From positions 74,416 to 138,415 of the forward strand of contig CAVUCH010000011.1 in the NCBI GenBank assembly GCA_963739995.1: a DNA stretch of 64,000 nt. Direction: 5' to 3'. Below the pieces are notes generated by a model. It was given only the letters and a program-made list of their open reading frames with translations. It had not been told where the DNA came from and did no database searches. This stretch comes from CAVUCH01 sp963739995 (GTDB lineage Bacteria > Acidobacteriota > Vicinamibacteria > Vicinamibacterales > JAENWD01). Positions 8,811 through 16,937 of the stretch are shown here, piece after piece; positions within the stretch are counted from its first letter, which is position 1, and every line of letters begins with the position of its first letter. Made by a program: the position numbers and the translations under genes.

Positions 8811-9098
8811 GTCGAGCTCCTCGGATCAGCGCGCGCGGGTGGTGCCCAATTAGATGCCCCCGGCCGTCACAACGATTCACCCCGGCGGAAGGCCTGTGGC
8901 GCAGGACTCGCAGCAAAACGCGTGCTGAACAGCTGTCACCGGGAAGTCAGACACGCATCAGGTTCCGCATCGTAGATGCCACGGCCTTCGTGCTCCCCTG
9001 AACACACTCACGGCCAAGCACTTACGCTTGACTTGCCGGAACACGCGAAGGTACGCTCGACAGCAGACGTTTGCTGCAAGGCGGCTCCCCCAGGGCTC
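8811..9098. other. Divergent intergenic region between egtB and thiS
   Basis: About 290 bp holding the promoters for egtB (minus) and thiSG (plus). No convincing -35/-10 pair and no intact riboswitch was seen. A GAACCTGAT string occurs on the minus strand near 8955-8970, but the rest of a TPP aptamer is missing and it faces away from thiS. Confidence 0.5.
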
Positions 9099-9326
9099 GT
9101 GACCATCACCCTCAACGGCGAACCGTATCAGCTCGAGGGCCCTGTGTCGGTAACGACCCTGCTTGCCAGCCTGTCGATCGACAGCCGGCGCGTTGCCGTG
9201 GAGCACAACCTGGTGGTGGTCCGGCGGGCACTGTTCGATTCCACGATGGTCCGGGAGGGCGACGCTGTCGAGATCGTGAACTTCGTCGGGGGCGGCGCCC
9301 CGGCAGACCGGCAGCATTGCCGATGA
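9099..9326 (+). CDS. thiS: Sulfur carrier protein ThiS with C-terminal extension
   Basis: Ubiquitin-fold sulfur carrier whose C-terminal Gly-Gly is adenylated by ThiF and thiocarboxylated to deliver sulfur to ThiG. Start GTG 9099 (VTITLNGEPYQLEGP) is chosen because the beta-grasp fold begins there. The body matches ThiS (SVTTLLASL, RRVAVEHNLVVVRRALF, EGDAVEIVNFVGGG). Oddly, the glycines are not terminal: nine residues (APADRQHCR) follow them before the TGA. Such extensions occur in some sulfur carriers and are removed by a JAMM-type protease; a sequence error is the alternative. It lies 13 bp before thiG. Confidence 0.86.
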   Translation: MTITLNGEPYQLEGPVSVTTLLASLSIDSRRVAVEHNLVVVRRALFDSTMVREGDAVEIVNFVGGGAPADRQHCR

Positions 9327-9339
9327 AGATACCCATACC

Positions 9340-10122
9340 ATGGCCACCCCAGATCCCCTCGTCATTGCAGGCCGGACATTCACGTCCCGGCTGATCGTCG
9401 GAACCGGCAAGTATTCGTCGTTCGCGGTCATGGCGCAGGCACACGAGGCCGCGGGCGCCGAGATGGTCACCGTAGCGGTGCGCCGGGTCAACATCCACGA
9501 CCGCAGCAAGGAATCGCTGCTCGACTACATCGACACGGCCAGGCGGGCGATCCTGCCCAACACCGCCGCGTGTTTCACGGCGGAGGAAGCGATCCGCACG
9601 GCGCGGCTCGGACGGGAGGCCGGGCTCTCGAACTGGGTCAAGCTCGAAGTCATCGGCGACGAGAAGACCCTCTTCCCCGACAACGAGGCCTTGCTCGAGG
9701 CTACCCGGGTGCTCGTGAAGGAAGGCTTCGTCGTCCTGCCGTACGTCATCGACGACCCGGTGCTGTGCCGCAAGCTGGAAGACGCGGGGGCGGCAGCCGT
9801 CATGCCGCTTGGCGCGCCCATCGGCTCCGGTCTCGGCATTCAGAATGCGAACAATCTGCGGATCATCAAGGAGCAGGCGCGCGTTCCCGTGATCGTGGAC
9901 GCTGGCGTCGGGACCGCCTCGGATGCCGCAGTGGCCATGGAGTTGGGCGCAGACGCAGTGCTGATGAACACCGCGATAGCCGGGGCCACGGATCCGATCG
10001 TCATGGCCCACGCGATGCGGCTGGCGGTCGAGGCCGGACGCCTGGCGTTCCTCGCCGGCCGCATCCCGCGAAAGATGTACGCGACGGCCAGCAGTCCGAT
10101 CGAAGGCCTGGTCGGTCGCTGA
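9340..10122 (+). CDS. thiG: Thiazole synthase ThiG
   Basis: TIM-barrel enzyme that makes the thiamine thiazole phosphate from 1-deoxyxylulose 5-phosphate, dehydroglycine and ThiS thiocarboxylate. Family segments: SRLIVGTGKYSSF, VTVAVRRVNIHD, NWVKLEVIGDEKTLFPD (K101 is the likely Schiff-base lysine), AAAVMPLGAPIGSGLGIQN, VPVIVDAGVGTASDAA and the phosphate-binding MNTAIAGATDP. The length (260) is standard. Directly after thiS; the methyltransferase gene starts 5 bp downstream. Other thi genes are not in the window. Confidence 0.97.
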   Translation: MATPDPLVIAGRTFTSRLIVGTGKYSSFAVMAQAHEAAGAEMVTVAVRRVNIHDRSKESLLDYIDTARRAILPNTAACFTAEEAIRTARLGREAGLSNWVKLEVIGDEKTLFPDNEALLEATRVLVKEGFVVLPYVIDDPVLCRKLEDAGAAAVMPLGAPIGSGLGIQNANNLRIIKEQARVPVIVDAGVGTASDAAVAMELGADAVLMNTAIAGATDPIVMAHAMRLAVEAGRLAFLAGRIPRKMYATASSPIEGLVGR

Positions 10123-10126
10123 CGCG

Positions 10127-11611
10127 ATGTCGAGGCGGTCGGTTACTCAGGAGGACGTTGCCCGCCTCGAGGGCGAGCGGCTCGCGGCCGACCGGGCCTA
10201 CAACGACGCGCTCACCGCGCTCGATCGCGCCCTGCCGAAACCGCCGCCGTCAGCGGCTGCGCCGCGCGGATACGACGAGCAGGAGGTGGCGCCACTCAAC
10301 GACGTCTGGCGAGTAACGCCGTCGGAACCATCGGTGGCCGGGGTCCGCGGGCGCCTCTCGCACATCATCTGGCGCCTCGTCGCGCCGTGGTTCGCGCGGC
10401 AGGAGGCCTTCAACGCACGCGTCGTCGCGCACATCAACAACAATGTGCGCCACCAACACGAGCTCGTGGCGTCAATTGCCGCAGCGCTGCAGGCGGTCAG
10501 CGACCAGGCAGGCCTGCTTGCCCGGTTCCACTCGCACCTGATTCTGTTCCTCCAGCAGATCACGGCATACGCCGACACGAAGGATCGCTCCGCGGTCGGG
10601 CACCTCGCATTCGTTCACGAACAGGCGATCGGCGCCGTCGCGGACGAGCTGCTCCGCCGCTCCGAGACGATGCAGGCGCGCGAAGCCCGGTACGCCGCCC
10701 AGGTGCGCGCGCTCGATGCGGCTCACCAGGAGATGCGATCCGGGTTCGCGACGCTGTATCAGGCAACGTTCACGTTGAAGCGGGAGCTGGAGCGAGTGCC
10801 CGGCGCCGCGGGCGCGGGTGGATCCCCGGTTTTGGAAGCGGCGGCCCCCGCCGCGGATGTGCATGCGACCACGGTGTCCGCTTCGCGCGGCGGAGGTGGA
10901 ATGGCGGCGCGTGCGCTCGACAGCTGGAAGTACGTCGGCTTCGAAGATCAGTTCCGAGGACCCCGCGATGAGATCAGGCAGCGTCAGGCCGACTACGTGC
11001 CCGAATTCGCAGGCGCCCACGACGTGCTCGATGCCGGGTGCGGGCGTGGTGAGTTCCTCGATCTGCTCCGCGAGGCCGGCATCATCGCGCGCGGGCTCGA
11101 TCTGAACCACGAAATGGTGGAACTGTGCCGCGCACGGGGGCACGCCGCTGACGAAACCGATGTCCTGCGGTTCCTCCAGACGGCCGCCGACGGATCGCTC
11201 GGCGGCCTGTTTGCCGCGCAGGTAATCGAGCACCTCGAGCCCGACTATCTGCTGCGCACCCTCGAAGCCGCGTTCCACGCCCTGCGGCCGGGCTCCCGGA
11301 TCGTGCTGGAGACGATCAATCCGGCGTGCTGGACGGCGTTCTTCGAGAGTTACATTCGCGATCTGACGCACGTGCGGCCCATCCATCCCGAGACGCTGCA
11401 GTATCTCCTCACCGCGAGCGGGTTCCAGCAGGTCGAGATCCGTTATCGATCCCCGCTGCCCCAGTCCGAACGCCTCCAGCATGTCGCGATCGCGGAGGGA
11501 ACGCCGCCTGCTCTGCGTGAGGCATTCGAGACGCTCAACGAGAACGCCGAACGTCTCAACACGCGTCTGTTCTCGTACATGGACTACGCCGCGGTTGCCG
11601 TGCGAGTCTAG
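10127..11611 (+). CDS. SAM-dependent methyltransferase with long helical N-terminal region
   Basis: Residues 1-270 are mostly charged, helical and coiled-coil-like, with Pro/Ala and Gly linkers. From about residue 285 there is a class I methyltransferase: motif I VLDAGCGRGEFLDLLREAG (near 300), ARGLDLNHEMVELCR, and the post-I segment AAQVIEHLEPDYLLRTLEAA typical of type 11/12 enzymes. Related coiled-coil methyltransferases act on O-antigen or other surface glycans, which is inferred here; rfbD, gmd and an aminotransferase occur within 9 kb. It follows thiG by 5 bp. Its TAG stop (11609-11611) lies exactly at the edge of a palindromic element, so the original C-terminus may have been altered. 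Confidence 0.82.
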   Translation: MSRRSVTQEDVARLEGERLAADRAYNDALTALDRALPKPPPSAAAPRGYDEQEVAPLNDVWRVTPSEPSVAGVRGRLSHIIWRLVAPWFARQEAFNARVVAHINNNVRHQHELVASIAAALQAVSDQAGLLARFHSHLILFLQQITAYADTKDRSAVGHLAFVHEQAIGAVADELLRRSETMQAREARYAAQVRALDAAHQEMRSGFATLYQATFTLKRELERVPGAAGAGGSPVLEAAAPAADVHATTVSASRGGGGMAARALDSWKYVGFEDQFRGPRDEIRQRQADYVPEFAGAHDVLDAGCGRGEFLDLLREAGIIARGLDLNHEMVELCRARGHAADETDVLRFLQTAADGSLGGLFAAQVIEHLEPDYLLRTLEAAFHALRPGSRIVLETINPACWTAFFESYIRDLTHVRPIHPETLQYLLTASGFQQVEIRYRSPLPQSERLQHVAIAEGTPPALREAFETLNENAERLNTRLFSYMDYAAVAVRV

Positions 11612-11774
11612 TGGCCTGTCCTTGTCATTTGTGGAGTGGATGTCGGAGCGCGGCGCCCGAGTGGCAAGGCGTGAGGAGCGAGCATATCGGGAATATTCGA
11701 GCGACGAGCAACGCCGCCAGTCGGGATGCCCCGCCCGACAGGCACTCTACAAATGACAAGGACAGGCCACTAGA
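11607..11774. repeat. Palindromic element copy 1 (168 bp, 32-bp terminal inverted repeats)
   Basis: The left arm 11607-11638 and right arm 11743-11774 are inverted copies matching at 31 of 32 positions, starting TCTAGTGGCCTGTCC at each end. The interior carries a core (about 11661-11730, GTGGCAAGGCGTGAGG to GGGATGCC) also present at 29896, 31355-31444 (opposite strand) and 62284. TCTAG/CTAGA at the outer edges is symmetrical. No coding capacity. It looks like a MITE- or REP-like non-autonomous element inserted at the methyltransferase stop codon. Confidence 0.85.
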
Positions 11775-11880
11775 CGTGATGCGACATGAGTAGCCGCCTG
11801 CCACTCGCGATGCGGCCACCGCGAGGCGGGATAAGGGCCTCGCTCGCCAGACAGGCCTGCAGTCTGCCGCCTGTAGCCAG

Positions 11881-12699
11881 ATGTCATATCGAGCCTCAGG
11901 CATGCGCCTCCATCGCCGCTCCCCGCTGGTGATCGGTGCTGCCCTCTGCGGCTGCATCCTGCCGGTGATGATGGCCGCGATGCCGCCGCTGTCTGGTGCG
12001 GCCCTTCCGCCCGAGCCCGCCGTGCCCTTCACGGTGGGGGAGACGCTCGAGTACGACGTCGGCTGGTCGTCCTACCTCACCGCCGGGACTGCAACCCTGG
12101 CCATCCGCGAAAAGAAACCGTCGTACGGTTCCGTCGCGTATTACGCGATAGCCGAGGGCCGGGCCACGGGAGTGGTTGCCGCTCTCTACCACGTGTATTA
12201 CAAGGCGGACACGCTGCTCGACGTGTACTCGCTTCTGCCGCAGCGTGGGTCCATCTATGGCGAAGAGGGACGCCGGCGACGCATGCGCACCACCAGGTTC
12301 GATCAGGCGAAGAGGACGGCGCAATACGATGTGACCCCAGGTGCCGGTCCGCAGAAGCCGATTGCGCTCCCTGGTCCCACGCACGATGCGCTCTCGGTGG
12401 TGCTGGCGCTACGGACGCTGCGCCTGCGTGAGGGGCTATCGGTGACGCTCCCCGTGTCGGACGGCGGGCGGGTGTTCCGAGTGCAGGCCACGGTGCGTGA
12501 GCGCCAGCGGCTCTCAACGCGGCTGGGCCGGTTGATGGCGTGGCGCATCGAGCCGGTGATCCTGGGCGACCACGGCGAAGGCGGTGCCAGCCGGCTGACG
12601 CTCTGGGTGTCGGATGATGCGCAGAAGTGGCCGCTGTCGATGGAAGCGGAGATGCCCGTCGGCAAGTTTACGCTGACGCTGCGCAGCGCTCGCAGATAA
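11881..12699 (+). CDS. DUF3108 domain-containing exported protein
   Basis: Predicted secreted or periplasmic beta-rich protein of unknown function. A hydrophobic N-terminal signal (LVIGAALCGCILPVMMAAM) precedes the DUF3108 pattern: FTVGETLEYDVGWSSYLTAG at the start of the mature chain, a central RRMRTTRFDQAKRTAQYDV strand region, DALSVVLALRTLRLREG, and a C-terminal LTLWVSDDAQKWPLSMEAEM segment. Either ATG 11881 or ATG 11902 could start it; the latter gives a more typical signal peptide. It precedes the oxidoreductase by 11 bp. DUF3108 proteins are thought to act in the cell envelope. Confidence 0.82.
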   Translation: MSYRASGMRLHRRSPLVIGAALCGCILPVMMAAMPPLSGAALPPEPAVPFTVGETLEYDVGWSSYLTAGTATLAIREKKPSYGSVAYYAIAEGRATGVVAALYHVYYKADTLLDVYSLLPQRGSIYGEEGRRRRMRTTRFDQAKRTAQYDVTPGAGPQKPIALPGPTHDALSVVLALRTLRLREGLSVTLPVSDGGRVFRVQATVRERQRLSTRLGRLMAWRIEPVILGDHGEGGASRLTLWVSDDAQKWPLSMEAEMPVGKFTLTLRSARR

Positions 12700-12710
12700 T
12701 TCGCCGGGGG

Positions 12711-13805
12711 ATGCCAGTGCCCGATGTCGACGTCGTCGTGATTGGGGCGGGAGTGATCGGGCTGGCGTGCGCCCGCGCGATTGCGGCCGACCGCCGATCG
12801 GTGTGCCTCATCGAGCGCCTTCGGGCCCCCGGGATGGCAACCAGCACCCATAACAGCGGCGTAATCCACGCCGGGCTCTACTACCCTGCCGGCACGCTCA
12901 AGGCACGCCTCTGTGTGCGCGGGGCGACGCTGCTGTACGAGTTCTGCGCAAGCCAGGAGATACCGCACGCGCGCTGCGGAAAGTTCGTCACGGCGGCAGA
13001 CGAGGGCGAGATGCCCGCGCTCGAGGCGTTGCTGGCGCGGGGCGTGGAGAACGGTGTTCCGGGCCTCCAGCTGGTGGACGGAGCATTCGTGCATCGGCGC
13101 GAGCCGCACGTCCACGCACACGCCGCGATCTGGTCTGCGACGACCGGCATCGTGGAGCCTGAGGCGCTCGTCCGCGCGCTCAGCCGTGGGTGCGACGCTC
13201 TCGGCGTGATCCGGCTCGTCGGGACACCGGTGATTGGTGGGGGCATTGTGAACGGCGGCATTACCGTGCAAACGCCGGCGGAGGAGATCACTGCTGGTGT
13301 GGCGGTGAACGCGGCGGGGCTTTACGCCGACGAAGTGTCGGCAGCGCTCGGCGGTCGTAAGTTCCGTATCCATCCATGCCGGGGTGAATACGCCGAGCTC
13401 GTGCCGTCACGAAGCGATCTCGTGCGTGCGCTCGTCTATCCGCTCCCGCATCAGAAGGGGCACAGCCTGGGCGTGCACTTGACTCGGACGACATGGGGCA
13501 GCGTGCTCGTCGGCCCCACTGTGCGTTTCCAGGAAGGAAAGGACGATTACGAAACCGACCGTCTCCCGGTAGAGGCGTTCTTCGAGCCGGCCCGCGCCCT
13601 GCTCCCGGATTTGCGTTTGGAGGATCTGCGTCTGGGCGGCAGCGGGATCCGCCCCAAGCTGCATGGCCCTGACGGCTCGTTCGAGGATTTCCTGATCGAG
13701 CGAGACCCCGTGAACCCGCATCTCGTGCAGGCGTCTGGCATCGAGTCCCCCGGCCTGACCGCCTGCCTCGCCGTCGCCGAACTCGCCGTGCAACTCACCC
13801 GTTGA
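12711..13805 (+). CDS. FAD-dependent L-2-hydroxyglutarate oxidase/dehydrogenase-like protein
   Basis: DAO-family flavoprotein expected to oxidise L-2-hydroxyglutarate to 2-oxoglutarate, passing electrons to O2 or the membrane quinone pool. The N-terminus has the FAD dinucleotide motif VVIGAGVIGLACARAIA, then the family signature ATSTHNSGVIHAGLYYPAG and KARLCVRGATLLYEFC. Later segments include VNAAGLYADEVS, CRGEYAELVPSR, LGVHLTRTTWGSVLVGPTV and the C-terminal IRPKLHGPDGSFEDFLIE and QASGIESPGLTACLAVAE. Start ATG 12711 is chosen because the FAD motif begins within ten residues. The 364-residue length is slightly short of LhgO (about 420). Substrate assigned by similarity. Confidence 0.85.
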   Translation: MPVPDVDVVVIGAGVIGLACARAIAADRRSVCLIERLRAPGMATSTHNSGVIHAGLYYPAGTLKARLCVRGATLLYEFCASQEIPHARCGKFVTAADEGEMPALEALLARGVENGVPGLQLVDGAFVHRREPHVHAHAAIWSATTGIVEPEALVRALSRGCDALGVIRLVGTPVIGGGIVNGGITVQTPAEEITAGVAVNAAGLYADEVSAALGGRKFRIHPCRGEYAELVPSRSDLVRALVYPLPHQKGHSLGVHLTRTTWGSVLVGPTVRFQEGKDDYETDRLPVEAFFEPARALLPDLRLEDLRLGGSGIRPKLHGPDGSFEDFLIERDPVNPHLVQASGIESPGLTACLAVAELAVQLTR

Positions 13806-13834
13806 TAATCGCGTCACGACCCTCGGCCGGCCCG

Positions 13835-14671
13835 TCAGTGCGCGGCGAGATGGCGACGAAGGGCGTCCTGCCAGGTGGGCATCGCGATGCCGGCGGTCGC
13901 CAGCTTCTCGTTCGACAGGGCGCAGTAGCGGGGACGGCGTGCCCGCATCGGAACATCGGCGACACGCACGGGTACCAGCCGCGGCTGTGCGCCGAGGACG
14001 GCTGCAATCTCTTGCGCCACCGCCTCCCACGTGGCGTGACCGCTGTTCACGCAGTGGTACATGCCCCCCTCGATCCCCCGCTCGAGCAACGCCTCCGTGG
14101 CGGTGACGACGTCCTCCACGAAGGCCGGCGACACGACCCGATCGGCGAAAACGCGCGTCTCTTGTCCGGCGCGGATCGCCTCCGCGATGCGGTCGATGCT
14201 GCTCCGCGGCAGCGGTCCGCCGAAGAGGCTCTCGACGCGCAGGATGTAGCGCCGGGGCGCGTCTCGCGTGAGCCACTCGCCCAACAGCTTCGATTGGCCG
14301 TAGACGCTCAGGGGCGCGACGGGGGCGTCCTCGCGGTACGGCTGGTCGGCGTTCCCATCGAACACGAAATCCGTGCTGTAGTGCACGAGCACCGAGCCTT
14401 CACGGGCGGCCGCACGCGCGAGGGCCTGCACACCGAAGGCGTTGCCCTCGAGCGCGGCAAGCACGTCGTCTTCGGCCCGGTCCACTGCATTGTAGCCAGC
14501 GCAGTTGACGATCGCGTCGGGGTGAATCGCCGCCATCACGCGCAACACATCGGCGGCACGGGACACGTCCAGATCGGCGCGCGCCAGCGCTGTCACCTCG
14601 TGCCGCTCAGAGAGGCGAAGCGCCATCGCCTGCCCGAGCTGGCCCCCCGCGCCAGTGACCGCAATCTTCAT
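13835..14671 (-). CDS. rfbD: dTDP-4-dehydrorhamnose reductase
   Basis: NADPH-dependent short-chain reductase for the last step of dTDP-L-rhamnose synthesis, used in surface polysaccharides. ATG 14671 starts directly at the Rossmann strand MKIAVTGAGGQLGQAM (TGAGGQLG at 6-13). Catalytic Y124xxxK128 lies in SVYGQSKLLGE. HYSTDFVFDGN and the ILRVESLFGG and HCVNSGHATWEAVAQEIA segments are family-typical. Length 278 is normal. rfbA, rfbB and rfbC are not in the window. An alternative in-frame ATG upstream overlaps the next gene and is less likely. Confidence 0.9.
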   Translation of the reverse strand: MKIAVTGAGGQLGQAMALRLSERHEVTALARADLDVSRAADVLRVMAAIHPDAIVNCAGYNAVDRAEDDVLAALEGNAFGVQALARAAAREGSVLVHYSTDFVFDGNADQPYREDAPVAPLSVYGQSKLLGEWLTRDAPRRYILRVESLFGGPLPRSSIDRIAEAIRAGQETRVFADRVVSPAFVEDVVTATEALLERGIEGGMYHCVNSGHATWEAVAQEIAAVLGAQPRLVPVRVADVPMRARRPRYCALSNEKLATAGIAMPTWQDALRRHLAAH

Positions 14672-14729
14672 TCGTCCTCGCCCCATATGCGCGTCTTCGC
14701 CCCGTGTGCTCCCCTGAACCGCGACCCGC

Positions 14730-16013
14730 TCACGCCGCCCGGGCCTGCGATCGGTGCATCTGCTCGTCGTCCAGCACACCCTCCCACCGCGCCACGACGG
14801 CGGTCGCGATGCAATTGCCCATCACGTTGACTGCGGTCCGGCCCATGTCGAGGAGCTGGTCGATGCCCAGCAGGATGGCGGCGCCCTCCAGCGGCAGGCC
14901 GAAGCTGCTCAACGTGGCCGTGAGGATCACGAGAGCTGCCCTTGGCACTCCGGCCACGCCCTTGCTCGTGAGCATGAGCGTCAACATCATGGTGACCTGC
15001 TGACCGACGGACAGCTCGACGCCCGCCAGCTGCGCAACGAACATGCTCGCCGCCGACAGATACAGCGTGCTGCCGTCGAGGTTCATGCTGTAGCCGGTCG
15101 GCAGCACGAAGCTCACGATGCGCTTCGGCACGCCGAAGCGCTCCATGACCTCCAGCGATTTGGGCAGCGCCGCCTCGCTGCTTGCCGTGGTGAGCGCAAT
15201 CAGGAACGGCTCGCGGATGGTCCGCAGAAAGGCGAGAAATGGTACGCGGATGAGCAGCGCCGCACCGCCGACCACAAGCAGCACGAAGATCGCCAGCGAC
15301 GCGTACATCACCAGCACGAGTTTCCCGAGCGTGACCAGTATCACGAGCCCGCGGCCGCCCACCGTCGCCGCGATGGCGGCCATCACGCCGACCGGCGCGA
15401 ACTTCATCACGTATCCCGTGAACCTGAACATCACCTGCGCAACGCTGTCCAGCAGCTCGACGAGCGGCCGGCCCTTCTCGCCGACCGCCGCGAGTGCGAC
15501 GCCAAAAATCGTGGCGAAGACGACGATCTGCAGGATGTCGCCCTTCGCCATCGCCTCGACGATGGATGTCGGGAAGAGGTGGAGGAGGATATCCCACCCA
15601 CTCTGCTGGTTCCTCGCCAGCGCGGCGAGCTCCTGCGTATCCGCGGCCATCGGCAGCGAGACGCCGGCCCCGGGGCGAAACACGTTCACCATCACCAGCC
15701 CGATCACGAGCGCGATGGTGGTCGCGAGCTCGAACCAGAGGATCGCCTTCAGCCCGATGCGGCCCATGGATTTCAGATCGCCGCTGCCCGCGATGCCCAC
15801 GACCAGCGTTGAGAACAGCAGCGGCGCGATGATCATCTTGATCATGCGGAGGAACATGTCAGCCAGAGGCTTGATCCCGACGCCAAAGGCGGGCCAGAGA
15901 TAGCCGATCACGATGCCCGCGAGCAGGCCGATGAAGATTTGTGTCGTCAGCGATGGACCACGTGACGGACGTGCGCGGCTCTCGATGGTGGGCACGGCGG
16001 GCGGCGCGGACAT
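14730..16013 (-). CDS. Dicarboxylate/amino acid:cation symporter (SDF/DAACS family)
   Basis: Inner-membrane secondary transporter taking up C4-dicarboxylates, glutamate or aspartate with H+ or Na+. The protein (427 aa) has eight hydrophobic segments and both re-entrant hairpins. Family signatures: FLRMIKMIIAPLLFSTLVVG, the serine-rich hairpin ALTTASSEAALPKSLEVME, SFVLPTGYSMNLDGSTLYLS (the NMDG-type substrate/cation site, here NLDG), TSKGVAGVPRAALVIL and the C-terminal DQLLDMGRTAVNVMGN. A DctA-like role is most likely, but substrate cannot be fixed from sequence. Confidence 0.93.
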   Translation of the reverse strand: MSAPPAVPTIESRARPSRGPSLTTQIFIGLLAGIVIGYLWPAFGVGIKPLADMFLRMIKMIIAPLLFSTLVVGIAGSGDLKSMGRIGLKAILWFELATTIALVIGLVMVNVFRPGAGVSLPMAADTQELAALARNQQSGWDILLHLFPTSIVEAMAKGDILQIVVFATIFGVALAAVGEKGRPLVELLDSVAQVMFRFTGYVMKFAPVGVMAAIAATVGGRGLVILVTLGKLVLVMYASLAIFVLLVVGGAALLIRVPFLAFLRTIREPFLIALTTASSEAALPKSLEVMERFGVPKRIVSFVLPTGYSMNLDGSTLYLSAASMFVAQLAGVELSVGQQVTMMLTLMLTSKGVAGVPRAALVILTATLSSFGLPLEGAAILLGIDQLLDMGRTAVNVMGNCIATAVVARWEGVLDDEQMHRSQARAA

Positions 16014-16061
16014 CGACAGAGTCTACCGGAAGCTCTGGAGTGGTCGCGAAGGGCGGAAGGG

Positions 16062-16232
16062 CTGAAGGCTAAGGGCATAAGGGTTAAGGGTTAAGGGTTA
16101 AGGGTTAAGGGTTAAGGGCTAAAGCTGCTGAGGCCATGGCCGTGAGGCCCGAACACCCGACCAGCCTGCGGCCATGAGCTTCGGCCCTCAGCCTTTCCCC
16201 TTAGCCGTCAGCCCTTGGCCTTTAGCCTTTAG
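16062..16232. repeat. GGGTTAA heptamer array and mirrored AGGCTAA-type low-complexity sequence
   Basis: Five perfect GGGTTAA units (16081-16115) followed by GGGCTAA, flanked by degenerate GGGCTGAAGGCTAAGGG sequence. About 80 bp further on (16193-16232) the complementary pattern CCTTAGCC...CCTTTAGCC appears, so the two halves could pair as an imperfect inverted repeat around 16123-16190. No gene fits here. It looks like slippage-generated simple repeat between the symporter start and the DUF2911 stop. Confidence 0.8.
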
Positions 16233-16829
16233 CTACTTCGCCAGCGCGATCGGAACCCGCACCTCCGTCCGAATCCACCGAAGCACCATGTCCGCGCCGG
16301 CAGGGGTCTTCTCGAAGTCGAACGTCAGCTGGTCCACTTCCTTGTCTTCCGGCAGTTCCGTTGCCGTCGCAGACACGGTCAGGACGTCAGTCGGCGCGAG
16401 ATCGACGGGCGTGAACGTGTTGTTCGCGAAGATACCCAGGCCGTCGAGTCCGAGCTTCGAATTGATGTGGACCTTCCAGGTGCCTGGCGCGGGCGTCGTG
16501 GAGAGCGAGTAGGTGCCGGCCGGCAGCTTCTGGCCCCCGACGAGGACGTCACGGGTTACCGTCAACTCCGTTGCTTCGTTGGCCCCGGTGCGCCATCGCT
16601 CTCCGTAGATCACCACCGCGCCGCTCTCTTTGGTGCCGAAGATGTTCTTGCGATCGCGCTTGTACGGACGGCCGTAGACGACCCGCACGTACGCGTCGCC
16701 GAGCATGGTGCGCGCCATGCCGAGCGGGCTCGGCCTCCGTGACGGGTGCAGATCCTGCGCCGCCAGGACGAGTGGAGCGACGACTGCCGCCGCGAGCGCG
16801 GCGACCACCATTCGACGATTGACGTTCAT
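16233..16829 (-). CDS. DUF2911 domain-containing exported protein
   Basis: Secreted or periplasmic protein of unknown function, 198 residues. A signal peptide (MVVAALAAAVVAPLVLAAQ) is followed by the DUF2911 pattern: DAYVRVVYGRPYKRDRKNIFG, VIYGERWRTGANEATELTV, GGQKLPAGTYSLSTTPAPG and the C-terminal LTFDFEKTPAGADMVLRWI. The fold is an all-beta sandwich in related proteins. Common in Acidobacteriota and Bacteroidota. The GGGTTAA repeat tract lies immediately downstream of its stop. Confidence 0.88.
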   Translation of the reverse strand: MNVNRRMVVAALAAAVVAPLVLAAQDLHPSRRPSPLGMARTMLGDAYVRVVYGRPYKRDRKNIFGTKESGAVVIYGERWRTGANEATELTVTRDVLVGGQKLPAGTYSLSTTPAPGTWKVHINSKLGLDGLGIFANNTFTPVDLAPTDVLTVSATATELPEDKEVDQLTFDFEKTPAGADMVLRWIRTEVRVPIALAK

Positions 16830-16937
16830 GAACGTTCCTCCTGTGGCGCCGCCGGGGCGACGGCGACCGATGAGCGTGATTGTGCGTGCCTTCGTGCAGT
16901 GACGACCGCCGCGACAGTATGGATCAGACGGCTCGGG

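Noticed and set aside
8940..9000. TPP riboswitch (GAACCTGAT on the minus strand)
   Set aside because: The CTGAGA element and helix partners are absent, and it faces egtB rather than thiS.
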